Source of the DNA: Olsenella uli
GTDB taxonomy: Bacteria > Actinomycetota > Coriobacteriia > Coriobacteriales > Atopobiaceae
Direction: 5' to 3'
Length of the DNA: 64,000 bases
NCBI RefSeq assembly: GCF_016900775.1
Contig: NZ_JACJKN010000013.1
Location: 1 to 64,000, forward strand
Shown one piece after another: positions 1 through 8,497 of this stretch (position 1 is the stretch's first letter; each line of letters starts with the position of its first letter). The translations under genes were made by a program, and so were the position numbers. The notes beneath the pieces are model-generated. The model ran no database searches, was not told the origin of the DNA, and saw only the letters and a list, made by a program, of their open reading frames with translations.

Positions 1-19
1 AGATGTGTATAAGAGACAG
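1..19 (+). other. Tn5/Nextera transposase mosaic-end adapter (library artefact)
   Basis: The first 19 bases read AGATGTGTATAAGAGACAG, which is identical to the mosaic-end sequence loaded on Tn5 transposase in tagmentation libraries. The coding frame of the following GH3 fragment becomes meaningful only after base 19. This is untrimmed adapter rather than genomic DNA. Confidence 0.95.
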
Positions 20-502
20 TCCTACAACCGCATCGGCCTCATGTACGCCGCGGCAAGCAAGCCCATCGAGCACATCCTGCGCACCGAGTGGAACTACCGG
101 GGCTTCATCATCGACGACGCCCTCACCGCCTCCGAGTACTCCTCCGCGCCCGAGATGCTCATGGCCGGCAACAACATCTTCTGCCTGGACACCGCGCGCC
201 CCACGGCCGTCGGCGAGCTCATCGAGTCCACCGACGACGGCGACCTGCTGCAGAAGGTCATCGACTCCAACCGCTACGTCTACTACGTCATGCTCCAGTC
301 CTCCATGGGCACGCTCTCCGCGGACACCGTGGTCAACGACTCCATGCCGTGGTGGAAGATGGCCCTGTACGGAGTTGACGGCGCGCTCGCCGCGGCAACC
401 GTCGGCGCTGCGGTCATGTATGCCGTCAACGCCCGCAAGGAGGGGACCAAGCCCGTGGAGGCCGGTAACCCCAGCGGCAAGAACCCTAACGAGAAGAACT
501 AG
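20..502 (+). CDS. GH3 beta-glucosidase-like protein, C-terminal fragment, membrane anchored
   Basis: Only about 160 C-terminal residues remain because the contig starts inside the gene. The fragment resembles the end of the permuted GH3 protein at 39810-42863: a barrel segment 'GFIIDDALTA' matches 'GWIITDNADT' there, followed by a short helical region and a C-terminal transmembrane segment (about 'GALAAATVGAAVMYAV') with a polar, lysine-rich tail. The Asp in 'IIDDA' sits where GH3 enzymes carry the catalytic nucleophile. It therefore looks like the end of a third membrane-bound GH3 enzyme with its (alpha/beta)8 barrel at the C-terminus. The stop lies 15 nt before the next gene, so the two are probably co-transcribed. 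Family assignment is good; substrate is unknown. Confidence 0.8.
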   Translation, partial: SYNRIGLMYAAASKPIEHILRTEWNYRGFIIDDALTASEYSSAPEMLMAGNNIFCLDTARPTAVGELIESTDDGDLLQKVIDSNRYVYYVMLQSSMGTLSADTVVNDSMPWWKMALYGVDGALAAATVGAAVMYAVNARKEGTKPVEAGNPSGKNPNEKN

Positions 503-517
503 CGGAGGTGTGAACAG

Positions 518-2095
518 ATGCTGGTTGAACGTATGAAGAGCAGGGGCCTTGGCAGCCTGCTCTGCCTGGTGGCGGCGCTCGTTGCGCTGGTAACAGCCGT
601 CGCGTTCTTTGCGACGCAGGCTGACGCCGCCCCTCTGGGTCACACGGGCATCATGCCCGGCCTGGCGCTCGTCGCGGGCGTCGCAGTGGGCATCGCCCTG
701 ACGCTCGTCCCCGTGCGCTTTGGCGCCCTTGTCCAGACCGTCGTCTACGGCGTCGCCCTGTACCTCATGGTGACGCAGCTCTACCTGGTCTTTGCCGACG
801 TGATCAACCAGGTGACCTACGCCGGCGGCAACGCGGGGCTCTGCGTCATGTACATGGCGGGCACCTTTGCGAGCTGCCTGCTCTGCGTGATCGCCTGCTT
901 CCTCGAGCAGCCCGTCTCCGCCGCGGATCGCGCCGCCTCCAAGCGCATGGTCCCCGTGGCCGTCGCGCTCGTGGTCGTTGCCGTTGCCGGCACCGTCTAC
1001 GCCACGCTTGGCAACGGAGCCCTGGCCAGCCTGGGCTCCGGGGCCTCCGCGGGAGAGGCCGCCACGATGAGCGCCGCCGACAACGAGTTCGCCGACAAGA
1101 CCATCGAGGAGCTCGTGGCCACCCCGCGCGCCGACTGGGAGGCCAAGGAGGCCAACGGCGAGGTCGCGTACTTCTTCGAGGGCCAGTACACCGAAGGCTT
1201 TGGCACCTCCGTTGACCCGGCCTGCATGGACATGTATCTCTGCAAGGACGGCTCCATGTACGGGTCCCTGAGCGGCCCGACCACCTCCGTCGCCCCCGGC
1301 GTCACCTACGTGTACGGCTACTGGTACACCACCAACGCCGACGGCGAGGATGACTTCGTCATCCATCTCACCGGCACGCAGAGCTCCGACGGCTCAACCC
1401 GCGCGACGGACCCCGCCACCGGCGAGGACACCGACATCCACATCTTTGACACCGAGCACGGCGACTACAGCTGGGAGGCCAGCTTCAGCCTGGGCCTCTA
1501 TGGCGGCTTCATGACCCGCAACATGAACATCTACGGCCAGCAGTACGCGCCAGCCCAGAGCCTCACTGTCGACGCCTCCGCGCTGGGCACCTTCTACACG
1601 GGCGACGCCTTCGACCCGTCCGCGCTCGTGGTTACCGCCGTCCGCGGCAGCGGCTCCGAGGAGAGCATCTGGGGCGGCCGCGTGAGCTACAGCGGCTACG
1701 ACTCCGAAACCGTTGGCACCAAGACCGTGACCGCCTCCTTCCTGGGCGCCACCGCCACCTTCGACGTGACTGTCGAGGAGCTGGTCGCCGACACCTACGC
1801 CGGCACCTATGGGCTGATCGTGAACGGCGCGGTGACCGACGCCGACGCCACGCTGGTAGTGGACTACTCCCACAAGACGCTCACCGTGTCCAACGCCGAC
1901 GGCAGCGTCGTGGAGACGGGCACCATCGTCGAGGCCGACAATGACGCGCTGACCGTCACCATGAACGGCAGCGAGCCCTTTGAGGCCACGATCAGCGACG
2001 GCACCATTACGCTTCCCGCGCACACCGAGGTGGTCGCCGGCTTCACAGGCAGCACCACCTACGAGGTGGGCGCGTACACCTTCACCCTGTCCTAG
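518..2095 (+). CDS. Membrane protein with extracytoplasmic Ig-like domain, function unknown
   Basis: The product has 525 residues. The first 165 or so contain four or five hydrophobic segments. A linker and a predicted outside region rich in Tyr, Gly, Asp and Thr follow. Around residues 345-420 the pattern 'GTFYTGDAFDPSALVVTA...YSGYDS..VGTKTVTASF' is typical of bacterial Ig-like (Big) domains. The last 90 residues form a beta-rich segment that looks like a small lipocalin-like or Ig-like fold. A GGAGGTG ribosome site precedes the ATG. It follows the GH3 fragment after 15 nt and may assist glycan binding at the surface, but that is inference from position only. I do not recognise a named family for the whole protein. 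Confidence 0.7.
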   Translation: MLVERMKSRGLGSLLCLVAALVALVTAVAFFATQADAAPLGHTGIMPGLALVAGVAVGIALTLVPVRFGALVQTVVYGVALYLMVTQLYLVFADVINQVTYAGGNAGLCVMYMAGTFASCLLCVIACFLEQPVSAADRAASKRMVPVAVALVVVAVAGTVYATLGNGALASLGSGASAGEAATMSAADNEFADKTIEELVATPRADWEAKEANGEVAYFFEGQYTEGFGTSVDPACMDMYLCKDGSMYGSLSGPTTSVAPGVTYVYGYWYTTNADGEDDFVIHLTGTQSSDGSTRATDPATGEDTDIHIFDTEHGDYSWEASFSLGLYGGFMTRNMNIYGQQYAPAQSLTVDASALGTFYTGDAFDPSALVVTAVRGSGSEESIWGGRVSYSGYDSETVGTKTVTASFLGATATFDVTVEELVADTYAGTYGLIVNGAVTDADATLVVDYSHKTLTVSNADGSVVETGTIVEADNDALTVTMNGSEPFEATISDGTITLPAHTEVVAGFTGSTTYEVGAYTFTLS

Positions 2096-2151
2096 CCCCT
2101 CGGTCCAGGCCTCTGGCCGAAATCCGGACCTGAAGGACATAGTCCCCCCTA

Positions 2152-2181
2152 GGGCCCGCCGCATCCCTCCGCGGCGGGCCC
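2152..2181 (+). terminator. GC-rich hairpin after the Ig-like membrane protein gene
   Basis: GGGCCCGCCGC at 2152-2162 pairs perfectly with GCGGCGGGCCC at 2171-2181 across an 8-nt loop, 56 nt past the stop. The following bases are only weakly T-rich, so termination is likely but not certain. Confidence 0.6.
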
Positions 2182-2270
2182 GTCCTCTGTTTCGGCCTCG
2201 CCGCCCGTTCAGGCAGGCGTTTTGCTCCGGCCCATCTCCGCACGACGCCTCGATCACGCATCCGCCATAA

Positions 2271-2303
2271 TTGTTTGTATACTAACTATTGCAATACGAA
2301 CAA
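2271..2303 (+). promoter_or_regulatory. Inverted-repeat operator overlapping a -10 box, upstream of marR
   Basis: TTGTTTGTAT (2271-2280) and ATACGAACAA (2294-2303) form an inverted repeat with 9 of 10 positions matching and a 13-nt spacer. The left arm overlaps a TATACT -10-like hexamer at 2278-2283. Location 20 nt before the MarR start suggests autorepression, which is usual for this family. Confidence 0.65.
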
Positions 2304-2322
2304 CCCAGACGACAGGGGCGCC

Positions 2323-2766
2323 GTGGAGCTTGACACAATCCACCACCAGCTGCTCATGGCCCAGAGCCATGCCAACCGCGCGATGATGGCCCGCGTCCGT
2401 GAGCGCGGCCTGCTGCCGGGCCAGCCCAAGGTCCTCGAGTACGTTGCCGACAACGAGGGCTGCCTGCAGCGCGACATCGCCGAGGCCTGCATGATGGACC
2501 GTGCCACGGTCACGGGCGTGCTCGCCCGCATGGAGGCGGCCGGCCTGGTCGAGCGGCGAGCCAAGCAGGGGGACCGCCGCGCGCTCGAGGTGCGCCTGAC
2601 GGACGCGGGCTGGGACGCGGCCGAGTTCGTGGCGCGCTGCGGCGCCGAGGTCGACGGAATCGCACACGCGGGCATGAGCACGGAGGAGCGCGAGACGCTC
2701 TCGCGGCTGCTCGCCCGCGTCACGGAGAGCTTTGAGCGAGAAGAGCGAGGGGATGCACATGAGTGA
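2323..2766 (+). CDS. MarR-family transcriptional regulator
   Basis: A winged-helix regulator of 147 residues. The DNA-binding part reads 'GQPKVLEYVADNEGC' followed by 'IAEACMMDRATVTGVLARME' as recognition helix and 'VERRAKQGDRRALEVRLTDAG' as the wing, a classical MarR pattern with its conserved D-x-R wing. I place the start at GTG 2323, preceded by AGGGG, because the upstream frame runs through the promoter and operator. The gene overlaps the start of the next membrane protein gene by 8 nt, indicating translational coupling. It probably represses this two-gene operon through the inverted repeat at 2271-2303. The effector ligand cannot be deduced. Confidence 0.9.
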   Translation: MELDTIHHQLLMAQSHANRAMMARVRERGLLPGQPKVLEYVADNEGCLQRDIAEACMMDRATVTGVLARMEAAGLVERRAKQGDRRALEVRLTDAGWDAAEFVARCGAEVDGIAHAGMSTEERETLSRLLARVTESFEREERGDAHE

Positions 2767-3445
2767 GTTGGTTGCGAGCATCAGGTCGAGCGTCTCTCGG
2801 GCGGAGGCGGGCAGGCTGGCCTTGCGCTACCTCTGCTTTGCGGCAGGCCTGATCGTCAACTCGTTCGGCATCGCGTTCATCACCAAGGCGGCGCTCGGCA
2901 CCTCCCCCATCTCGAGCATTCCCTACGTGCTCGACCTGCGCTTCCAGCCAACCTTTGGCGAGTTCACCTTTGTGCTCAACATGGTCTACATCGTGGCACA
3001 GGTAGTGCTGCTGCGACGTGACTTCCAGCCGATCCAGCTGCTGCAGGTCGTGGCGAACCTCGTCTTCAGCGCCTTCATCGACGTGAGCATGGGGCTGCTC
3101 TCCTGGCTCGCGCCCGCCGCGCTGCCCGCCCAGCTGGGCTCGCTCGCGCTCGGCTGCTGCATCCTGGCGTTCGGGCTCTCCATCGAGGTGGCGCCGCGCG
3201 TCATCGTGGTCCCCGGAGAGGGCATCGTGCGCGCCATTGCGTCCAAGATTGACCGCCCGTTCGGCACCTGCAAGCTCTGCTTTGACGCCACGCTCGTACT
3301 TATCGCCTGCGCGCTTTCCCTGCTGTTCTTTGGATGCATCAACGGCCTGGGCCTGGGCACGATCGTGGCCGCGCTCGCCGTTGGCCCCATCGTGAACCTT
3401 ATCAACGCGCACCTACCCCTCATCGCCGCCATCCGCCGCCTGTAA
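2759..3445 (+). CDS. YczE/YitT-type integral membrane protein
   Basis: A polytopic membrane protein of 228 residues with about five to six transmembrane segments. Features shared with YczE/YyaS-like proteins include the early 'GLIVNSFGIAFITKAALGTSPISSIPYVL' region (cited in part) and the later 'GEGIVRAIASKI..PFGTCKLCFDA' loop. Start choice: ATG 2759 has GAGGGG six bases upstream, better spaced than ATG 2753. It overlaps the end of marR, so the regulator and this protein form an operon. The biochemical role of the family is not established; a regulated transport or permeability function is only a guess. Confidence 0.8.
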   Translation: MSELVASIRSSVSRAEAGRLALRYLCFAAGLIVNSFGIAFITKAALGTSPISSIPYVLDLRFQPTFGEFTFVLNMVYIVAQVVLLRRDFQPIQLLQVVANLVFSAFIDVSMGLLSWLAPAALPAQLGSLALGCCILAFGLSIEVAPRVIVVPGEGIVRAIASKIDRPFGTCKLCFDATLVLIACALSLLFFGCINGLGLGTIVAALAVGPIVNLINAHLPLIAAIRRL

Positions 3446-3476
3446 TTTGGGGACGGGTTATTCCGTCACATAATCA

Positions 3477-3544
3477 CCGAGACAGAGGATCCGGACAGAA
3501 AGTACCTCCCAAGAGGTGGTTTCTGTCCGGATCCTCTGTCTCGG
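3477..3544 (+). terminator. Perfect 25-bp inverted repeat with inner hairpin between convergent genes
   Basis: The 25-bp arm at 3477-3501 is exactly complementary to 3520-3544. The 18-nt interval holds a further stem, ACCTC (3504-3508) with GAGGT (3513-3517). It sits between the 3' ends of the YczE gene and the YeiH gene and could terminate both. It is longer than a usual terminator and has no strong T tract. Confidence 0.6.
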
Positions 3545-3570
3545 CGCACCAAAGCCGGCTCGCCGGGCGC

Positions 3571-4605
3571 CTACCAGATGCCGAGCACGTGCTGCATGCC
3601 CAGGCTCACGGCCGCGATGGCCACCCAGCAGCAAAGACCCATGAGGATCGGCTTGCCGCCCGTGCGTACCAGCTTGACGACGTTGGTGTTGAAGCCAATG
3701 GCCGCCATTGCCATGATGATGAAGAACTTGGAGAGCTCCTTGATCGGGGCGGTCACGGCAGCCGGCAGCGCAAACACCGTGGTCACCACGCTCGCCAGCA
3801 CGAAGAACACGATGAAGAACGGGAAGGCGCGCCGCAGGCTGAAGGTGTTTCTCGCCTCGCCGCCCGCGCGGCGGGCCTGGCGGACCTGCCAGAACGCGAG
3901 CGCCAGCGTGATGGGGATGATGGCCAGCGTGCGCGTGAGCTTGACGATGGTGGCGGCGTCGAGCGTGTTAGCACCGGGGTGCATGCCATCCCACGCGGCC
4001 GCCGCGGCCGTGACGGACGAGGTGTCGTTCACCGCGGTGCCTGCAAAGAGACCAAAGCCCTCGTTGGTGAGGCCGAGCATGCCGCCGAGCGTGGGGAACA
4101 CGAGCGCCGCAATCACGTTGAAGAGGAAGATCACGCTGATGGCCTGGGCCACCTCCTCGTCCTCCGCCTCGATCACGGGCGCGGTGGCCGCGATGGCCGA
4201 GCCGCCGCAGATGGAAGAGCCCACGCCGATGAGCGTGGAGATCTTGCCCGGGATGTTGAGCGCGCGACAGAGCGCATAGGAGACCACAAGCGACGTCGTG
4301 ATGGTGGAGAGGATGATGGGCAGCGACATGGTGCCCACCTGCGCGATCTGCGCGAGGTTGAGGCCAAAGCCCAGGAGAATCACGGCGTACTGGAGGACCT
4401 TCTTGGATGTGAACTTGATGCCGGCGGCGAGCGGCGCGCCCTTCTCGGCGGGGACCAGCAGGGCGAGCACCATGCCAATGAGAATGGCAAAGACCGGACC
4501 GCCCACGACCTCGAACCGCTTGCCCAGAAGCCATGCCGGCACGGCGATGACCAGCGCAAACAGCACGCCCTTCCACGTCTTTCCAAAGTCCTTGATGAGC
4601 TCCAT
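3571..4605 (-). CDS. YeiH-family (UPF0324) putative sulfate/anion exporter
   Basis: A 344-residue membrane protein with about ten hydrophobic segments. Family hallmarks include '[19 protein letters not shown]', '[20 protein letters not shown]', '[19 protein letters not shown]' and the terminal '[20 protein letters not shown]'. These match the UPF0324/YeiH family, annotated as putative sulfate exporters although transport has been little tested. It is divergent from a LysR regulator, the arrangement of yeiH and yeiE in enterobacteria, and the 111-nt gap contains a LysR-type inverted repeat. The regulator therefore probably controls this gene. Start ATG 4605 agrees with the family N-terminus. 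Confidence 0.88.
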   Translation of the reverse strand: MELIKDFGKTWKGVLFALVIAVPAWLLGKRFEVVGGPVFAILIGMVLALLVPAEKGAPLAAGIKFTSKKVLQYAVILLGFGLNLAQIAQVGTMSLPIILSTITTSLVVSYALCRALNIPGKISTLIGVGSSICGGSAIAATAPVIEAEDEEVAQAISVIFLFNVIAALVFPTLGGMLGLTNEGFGLFAGTAVNDTSSVTAAAAAWDGMHPGANTLDAATIVKLTRTLAIIPITLALAFWQVRQARRAGGEARNTFSLRRAFPFFIVFFVLASVVTTVFALPAAVTAPIKELSKFFIIMAMAAIGFNTNVVKLVRTGGKPILMGLCCWVAIAAVSLGMQHVLGIW

Positions 4606-4657
4606 GCGCGTGACCCCCTCGTTGTTGCGTCTTCGAGGAAAGGCTACGCCTCACGGA

Positions 4658-4695
4658 TATAATCAATACCATCGGTTTGCTTATGAACCCATAAG
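4658..4695 (+). promoter_or_regulatory. Divergent control region with TATAAT and LysR-type box
   Basis: TATAAT at 4658-4663 is a consensus -10 hexamer on the plus strand. CTTATG (4680-4685) and CATAAG (4690-4695) are perfect inverted arms four bases apart and contain a T-N11-A core (T4682, A4694), the pattern recognised by LysR-type regulators. It lies just before the lysR start. Confidence 0.65.
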
Positions 4696-4716
4696 ATTTT
4701 GGCGAGAAGGACCTGC

Positions 4717-5589
4717 ATGCTCGACTATCGCACGCACACGTTTCTGACCGTCTGCCGCACCGGCAGCTTCACGCGCGCCGCAGAGCAGCTGCATGTCACC
4801 CAGCCGGCCGTCTCGCAGCACATCCGCCAGCTGGAGGCGCACTACGGCTGCGCGCTCTTTGCCAAGACCGGCCGCGGCGTTGAGCCCACGGAGGCCGGAA
4901 GGCTGCTCTATCGCGCGTTGGACGTCGCGGCCAACGACGAGACCCGGCTGCGCGCGGAGCTCGACGCCCTGAAAGGCGAGAAGAACGCGCGCCCGCCGCT
5001 GCGCCTCGGCTGCACGCGCACGATAGCGGACTACGTGGCGCCGCGCGTGCTCTCGGGCCATATGAGGCGCCACCCGGACGACCACGTCTACCTGCGAACG
5101 GGAAACACCATGGAGCTTGTGGGGCTCATCGAGGCCGGGACGATTGACTTTGCGCTGGTGGAGGGCCCGTTCGACCAGACGTCCTTCGAGGGGGAGGTCC
5201 TCTCGACAGAACCGTACCTGGCGGTAGCGGCCGCCGGGGAGCGCCCTGCGAGCGTCACCGATCTTCTCGCCCGGCGACTCGTGCTGCGCGAGCCAGGCTC
5301 GGGCACGAGGGAGATCCTCGAGCGGCACCTTGCGGCGCGCGAGCTCTCCGTGGACGACTTCGCCGGCGTCATCGAGCTCGCAAGCATCCCCGCGATCAAG
5401 GCATGCGTGGCCGCCGGCGCGGGCGTGAGCTTTCTCTACCGCGTGGCGGTGGAGCGCGAGCTCGCGTCTGGCGAGCTCGCCGACGTGACGCCGGCCGATC
5501 TTTCCATCGAGCACGACTTCTCGCTCATCTGGCAGCGCGGGAGCCGCTACGCGGGGCACTACCGCGCCCTTCTGCGCGAGTGGGCGTAA
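4717..5589 (+). CDS. LysR-family transcriptional regulator next to YeiH transporter
   Basis: A 290-residue LysR regulator. Residues 1-60 form the HTH domain ('FLTVCRTGSFTRAAEQLHVTQ' region, 'AVSQHIRQLE', 'LFAKTGRGVEPTEAG'). The rest is a periplasmic-binding-like effector domain beginning about 'PPLRLGCTRTIADYV'. The start is ATG 4717 with an AAGGAC ribosome site; the upstream part of the open frame is intergenic. Orientation opposite to the YeiH gene and the T-N11-A palindrome in the gap support a local regulator role, as for YeiE in E. coli. The next gene follows closely and may be co-transcribed. Confidence 0.9.
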   Translation: MLDYRTHTFLTVCRTGSFTRAAEQLHVTQPAVSQHIRQLEAHYGCALFAKTGRGVEPTEAGRLLYRALDVAANDETRLRAELDALKGEKNARPPLRLGCTRTIADYVAPRVLSGHMRRHPDDHVYLRTGNTMELVGLIEAGTIDFALVEGPFDQTSFEGEVLSTEPYLAVAAAGERPASVTDLLARRLVLREPGSGTREILERHLAARELSVDDFAGVIELASIPAIKACVAAGAGVSFLYRVAVERELASGELADVTPADLSIEHDFSLIWQRGSRYAGHYRALLREWA

Positions 5590-5629
5590 CATGACAGGCG
5601 CCCGGACCCGCGCCGCGTTACGGAGAACC

Positions 5630-6469
5630 ATGTCGCACAAGCTGCTCAACGTTCTGGCCATCGCGCTCGGCAACCTGCTCGTGGCCCTTGCCGTCACGCT
5701 CTTCATTGTGCCGCACGGCCTTGTGCTCGGCGGGTCGACCGGCATGGCGCTCGTGATCACCCACCTCGCGCCCCTGCCGCTCTCCCTTGTGGTGCTCGCC
5801 ATCAATGGGGCGCTCTTCCTGCTTGGGGCGCTCTTCCTCGGTCGCCGATTCGCCGCGTCGACCATCTTCAGCACGATTGCCTACCCGCTCGCTATGTCCG
5901 TGCTCGAGACCCTCCCCCTAGGGCAGCTCACCTCGGACCACATGCTCGCCGCTGTCTGCGCCGGGACCCTCATGGGCGCGGGGACCGGCCTTATCCTGCG
6001 CGCCGGCGGCTCTTCGGGCGGCAGCGACGTCATCGCCCTCGTTGCGCACAGGTACTTGCACGCCAACGTCTCGGCCCTGCTCTGGGCGATCGACGCCTGC
6101 GTCATCGCCTGCCAGCTCCCCTTCTCCAACTTCGAGCAGGTGCTGCTGGGCGTGCTTGCCCTGACGCTGCTCACCCTCGTCATGAACCGCGTCATGGTCA
6201 TGGGCCGCTCGCAGGTCCAGCTGCTCATCTTCTCCAGCGAGCACGAGGCCATCCGCCAGAACATCCTGAGCGAGCAGGACGCCGGCGTCACCGTGATACC
6301 CATTGAGCAGGGCTACACGCGCCAGGAGGGCAAGGCGATCCTCAGTGTGATTCCCCGGCGCAAGCTGTGGAGGATGCGCGAGATGATCACCGCGGTCGAC
6401 CCGGCAGCGTTCTGGGTAATCTCCGAGGTGAGCGAGATGCGCGAGCGGCAGCTGAGGCGCCGCGCGTGA
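5630..6469 (+). CDS. YitT-family membrane protein with C-terminal DUF2179 domain
   Basis: A 279-residue protein with five to six transmembrane segments in the first 190 residues, including the glycine- and serine-rich 'RAGGSSGGSDVIALVAHRYL' family signature. A soluble C-terminal domain 'GVTVIPIEQGYTRQEGKAIL' fits DUF2179. I prefer ATG 5630, which has GGAGA four bases upstream, over ATG 5591. It lies 40 nt after the LysR gene on the same strand. YitT proteins are common in low-GC and actinobacterial genomes but their substrate is unknown. Confidence 0.87.
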   Translation: MSHKLLNVLAIALGNLLVALAVTLFIVPHGLVLGGSTGMALVITHLAPLPLSLVVLAINGALFLLGALFLGRRFAASTIFSTIAYPLAMSVLETLPLGQLTSDHMLAAVCAGTLMGAGTGLILRAGGSSGGSDVIALVAHRYLHANVSALLWAIDACVIACQLPFSNFEQVLLGVLALTLLTLVMNRVMVMGRSQVQLLIFSSEHEAIRQNILSEQDAGVTVIPIEQGYTRQEGKAILSVIPRRKLWRMREMITAVDPAAFWVISEVSEMRERQLRRRA

Positions 6470-6478
6470 CATGGGGAC

Positions 6479-6519
6479 GGAGGAGCTGTCAGCGCTCCGC
6501 CTCCGTGCCCGAAGCACAA
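6479..6519 (+). repeat. Imperfect hairpin with GGGGACGGAG arm
   Basis: Just after the YitT stop, GGGGACGGAGGAGC is followed by TGTCAG and GCTCCGCCTCCGTGCC, an imperfect stem-loop. The GGGGAC element recurs in other 3'-end hairpins of this window, for example at 3450 and 17883. It may act as terminator. Confidence 0.45.
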
Positions 6520-6606
6520 AATGTGAGCATTTTACTAGCATATGAATCGGCAGAGGTCCGTCAGGTACAGGCCCATCAAGACGCGAATGGAAAGCACCCG
6601 ATGTAA

Positions 6607-6801
6607 CGCACCGCCATCGAGCAGGCAGGGGGATTGCACGCGGAGGACGGGAGCGGGGTGAGCCTTGTGCACGTGCTCGGCCCACAGACAACGGGCCGCT
6701 TTGGCCCCATCCTGATGCTCGACTCGTTTGACAGCGCCGACCCCGCGGACTGGAAGGCCGGCTTCCCGCCGCACCCGCACCGCAGCATCGAGACTTTGCG
6801 T
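6607..6801 (+). pseudogene. Pirin gene remnant (N-terminal fragment)
   Basis: The frame encodes 'GVSLVHVLGPQTTGRFGPIL' then 'MLDSFDSADPADWKAG' and 'FPPHPHRSIETL', the metal-binding N-terminal cupin signature of pirin (HPHRG.ET type with conserved His residues). An in-frame TAA at 6604 precedes it and there is no proper start or ribosome site. Similarity ends at about 6801, where sequence unlike pirin begins. A complete pirin has more than 200 residues, so this is a decayed fragment. The surrounding 427 nt hold no other gene. Confidence 0.8.
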
Positions 6802-6844
6802 GACGCATGGTCCGCGCCCAGGCGCCAAGACGGAGAATCCGGAG

Positions 6845-6895
6845 ACGTGAGACGGGGACGAAGCGGTGGCAGCTCCCTCCGTCCCCGCGCCACGC
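6845..6895 (+). repeat. Imperfect GGGGAC hairpin bordering the pirin remnant
   Basis: GTGAGACGGGGACGAAG is followed after a short interval by CTCCCTCCGTCCCCGCG, forming an imperfect stem just before the 3' end of the minus-strand GH13 gene. GTGAGAC resembles the stem of the palindrome at 18826-18874. Confidence 0.4.
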
Positions 6896-6896
6896 C

Positions 6897-8456
6897 CTAG
6901 AGCTCGAAGAAGGTAACGGAGGAGGCGGGAATGCGCAGGGCGCCGTCCGCGAGCTCGGCCGCGCCGCCGAGGGTGTAGAGCACGCGCGCGGCCTCGTGGT
7001 CGCACGGCACCTCGACCGGCCGCGCCGCCGGGTTCAGCGCCACGAGCACGCGCTGACCGCCCTCGGCGCGCTCCGTGCGCAGGTAGACGAGCGGGTACGC
7101 GTCCTTCTCGCAATAGACGAACTCTACCGCGGCATTCACGCCGAGGGCCGGCGTAGCCCGGCGCAGCGCGATGAGCCGCTGCACCTCACGCCAGAGCGAG
7201 GCGTCGTCCGCCATCTGGGCCGCCACCGTGGGTGCGTCCCCGGCCGCATCCTGCGGGATATAGAGCTGGTCAGCCGGCGCGTCGGAGAAGCCGAAGTTGG
7301 GCTCTGCGGCATCCCACTGGATCGGCGAGCGCGCGCCCGTGCGCTGGTAGCCACCCTCGACGGAGGTCACGTCCAGGTAGCGCATGCCAATCTCATCGCC
7401 GGCGTAGACAAAGGGACAGCCCGGCATGGACATGATGAAGGCAAACGCCAGCTTCATCTCCTCCGGGTCCAGATACTTGCGCAGCCGGTCCATGTCATGG
7501 TTGCCGGACGGGATGCACATGAGGCCCTTGCCGTCCGTAAGCTCCATGTTGCGGCGGTACGTGGCTACAAACTCGCTCGCGTCGCCCGCGCCCTCATGCG
7601 CGAACCACGGGTGCTCGCAGCGGAAGAGGTCCAGGTAGTGCGACGTGCCAAACTGCAGCAGGAAGTCCATGTGAAAACCCGCTCGGATGGTCTTGTCCGG
7701 CTCGCCCCACTCGGAGATGAGGACGGCATTGGGATAGTGCGCGTCCAGGAAGGCACGCATGTCCTGCCAGAGGGCGATCGTTCCCTCCTGCTCGGGGTCG
7801 TCCTTCACGAGCGAGCCGGCCATATCCACGCGGAAGCCGTCGCAGCCGCGCTCCAGCCAGAACGCCATGACGTCCTTCATGGCCTGGCGCGTGGCCAGGG
7901 CCTCGGGGGAGTCCATCGCACTCTGCCAGGGCTCGGTCACGCGGTAGAAGCCGTAGTTGAGCGCCGGCTGGAAGGCAAAGAAGTTCACGGCCACGGCACC
8001 GTTGCGCTCGGCGATGCCGCGCAGCACGCCGTTCACGCCGGGCACGTCGCCCACGGGCGTCCAGACGTCATCGGTCCAGACGTAGCGACCGGTGTACTCG
8101 TTCTTCTCGGCACGGCATGACTCCTTGAACCAGGGGTGCTCGATGGAGGTGTGGCCGGGCACGAGGTCGAGAAGAACGTGCATGTCGCGGGCGTGCGCCT
8201 CGGCAAAGAGCCGCTCGAGGTCCTCGTTGGTGCCGTAGCGCGGGGCCACCTGGCAGTAGTCCGCCACGTCGTAGCCCGCGTCGCCGAAGGGCGAGACGAA
8301 GCACGGGTTGAGCCAGAGGGCATTGCAGCCCAGCTCGCGCACGTAGTCGAGCTTCTCGATGATGCCCTGGAGGTCACCGATGCCGTCAGCGTTGGTGTCG
8401 TTGAAGCTCTGCGGGTAGATCTCGTAGAAGACGGCGTCGTCAAGCCACGTGCTCAT
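6897..8456 (-). CDS. GH13 alpha-glucosidase (oligo-glucosidase type)
   Basis: A cytoplasmic glycoside hydrolase of 519 residues with no signal peptide. The start 'WLDDAVFYEIYPQSFNDTNA' is typical of GH13 oligo-1,6-glucosidase-like enzymes. Catalytic residues are visible: nucleophile Asp211 in 'GFRVDMA', acid/base Glu249 in 'ISEWGEP' and the transition-state Asp321 in 'SGNHDMDR'. A C-terminal beta domain follows. I start at ATG 8456, preceded by AAAGGA; the frame upstream runs over the operator. A perfect LacI-type palindrome lies 42 nt upstream, so expression is probably sugar-regulated. Whether it cleaves isomalto-, malto- or other alpha-glucosides cannot be settled from sequence. Confidence 0.88.
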   Translation of the reverse strand: MSTWLDDAVFYEIYPQSFNDTNADGIGDLQGIIEKLDYVRELGCNALWLNPCFVSPFGDAGYDVADYCQVAPRYGTNEDLERLFAEAHARDMHVLLDLVPGHTSIEHPWFKESCRAEKNEYTGRYVWTDDVWTPVGDVPGVNGVLRGIAERNGAVAVNFFAFQPALNYGFYRVTEPWQSAMDSPEALATRQAMKDVMAFWLERGCDGFRVDMAGSLVKDDPEQEGTIALWQDMRAFLDAHYPNAVLISEWGEPDKTIRAGFHMDFLLQFGTSHYLDLFRCEHPWFAHEGAGDASEFVATYRRNMELTDGKGLMCIPSGNHDMDRLRKYLDPEEMKLAFAFIMSMPGCPFVYAGDEIGMRYLDVTSVEGGYQRTGARSPIQWDAAEPNFGFSDAPADQLYIPQDAAGDAPTVAAQMADDASLWREVQRLIALRRATPALGVNAAVEFVYCEKDAYPLVYLRTERAEGGQRVLVALNPAARPVEVPCDHEAARVLYTLGGAAELADGALRIPASSVTFFEL

Positions 8457-8497
8457 GGGCGTTCCTTTCTGTCTGGCGCACTCCCCGTTCCCTATTT

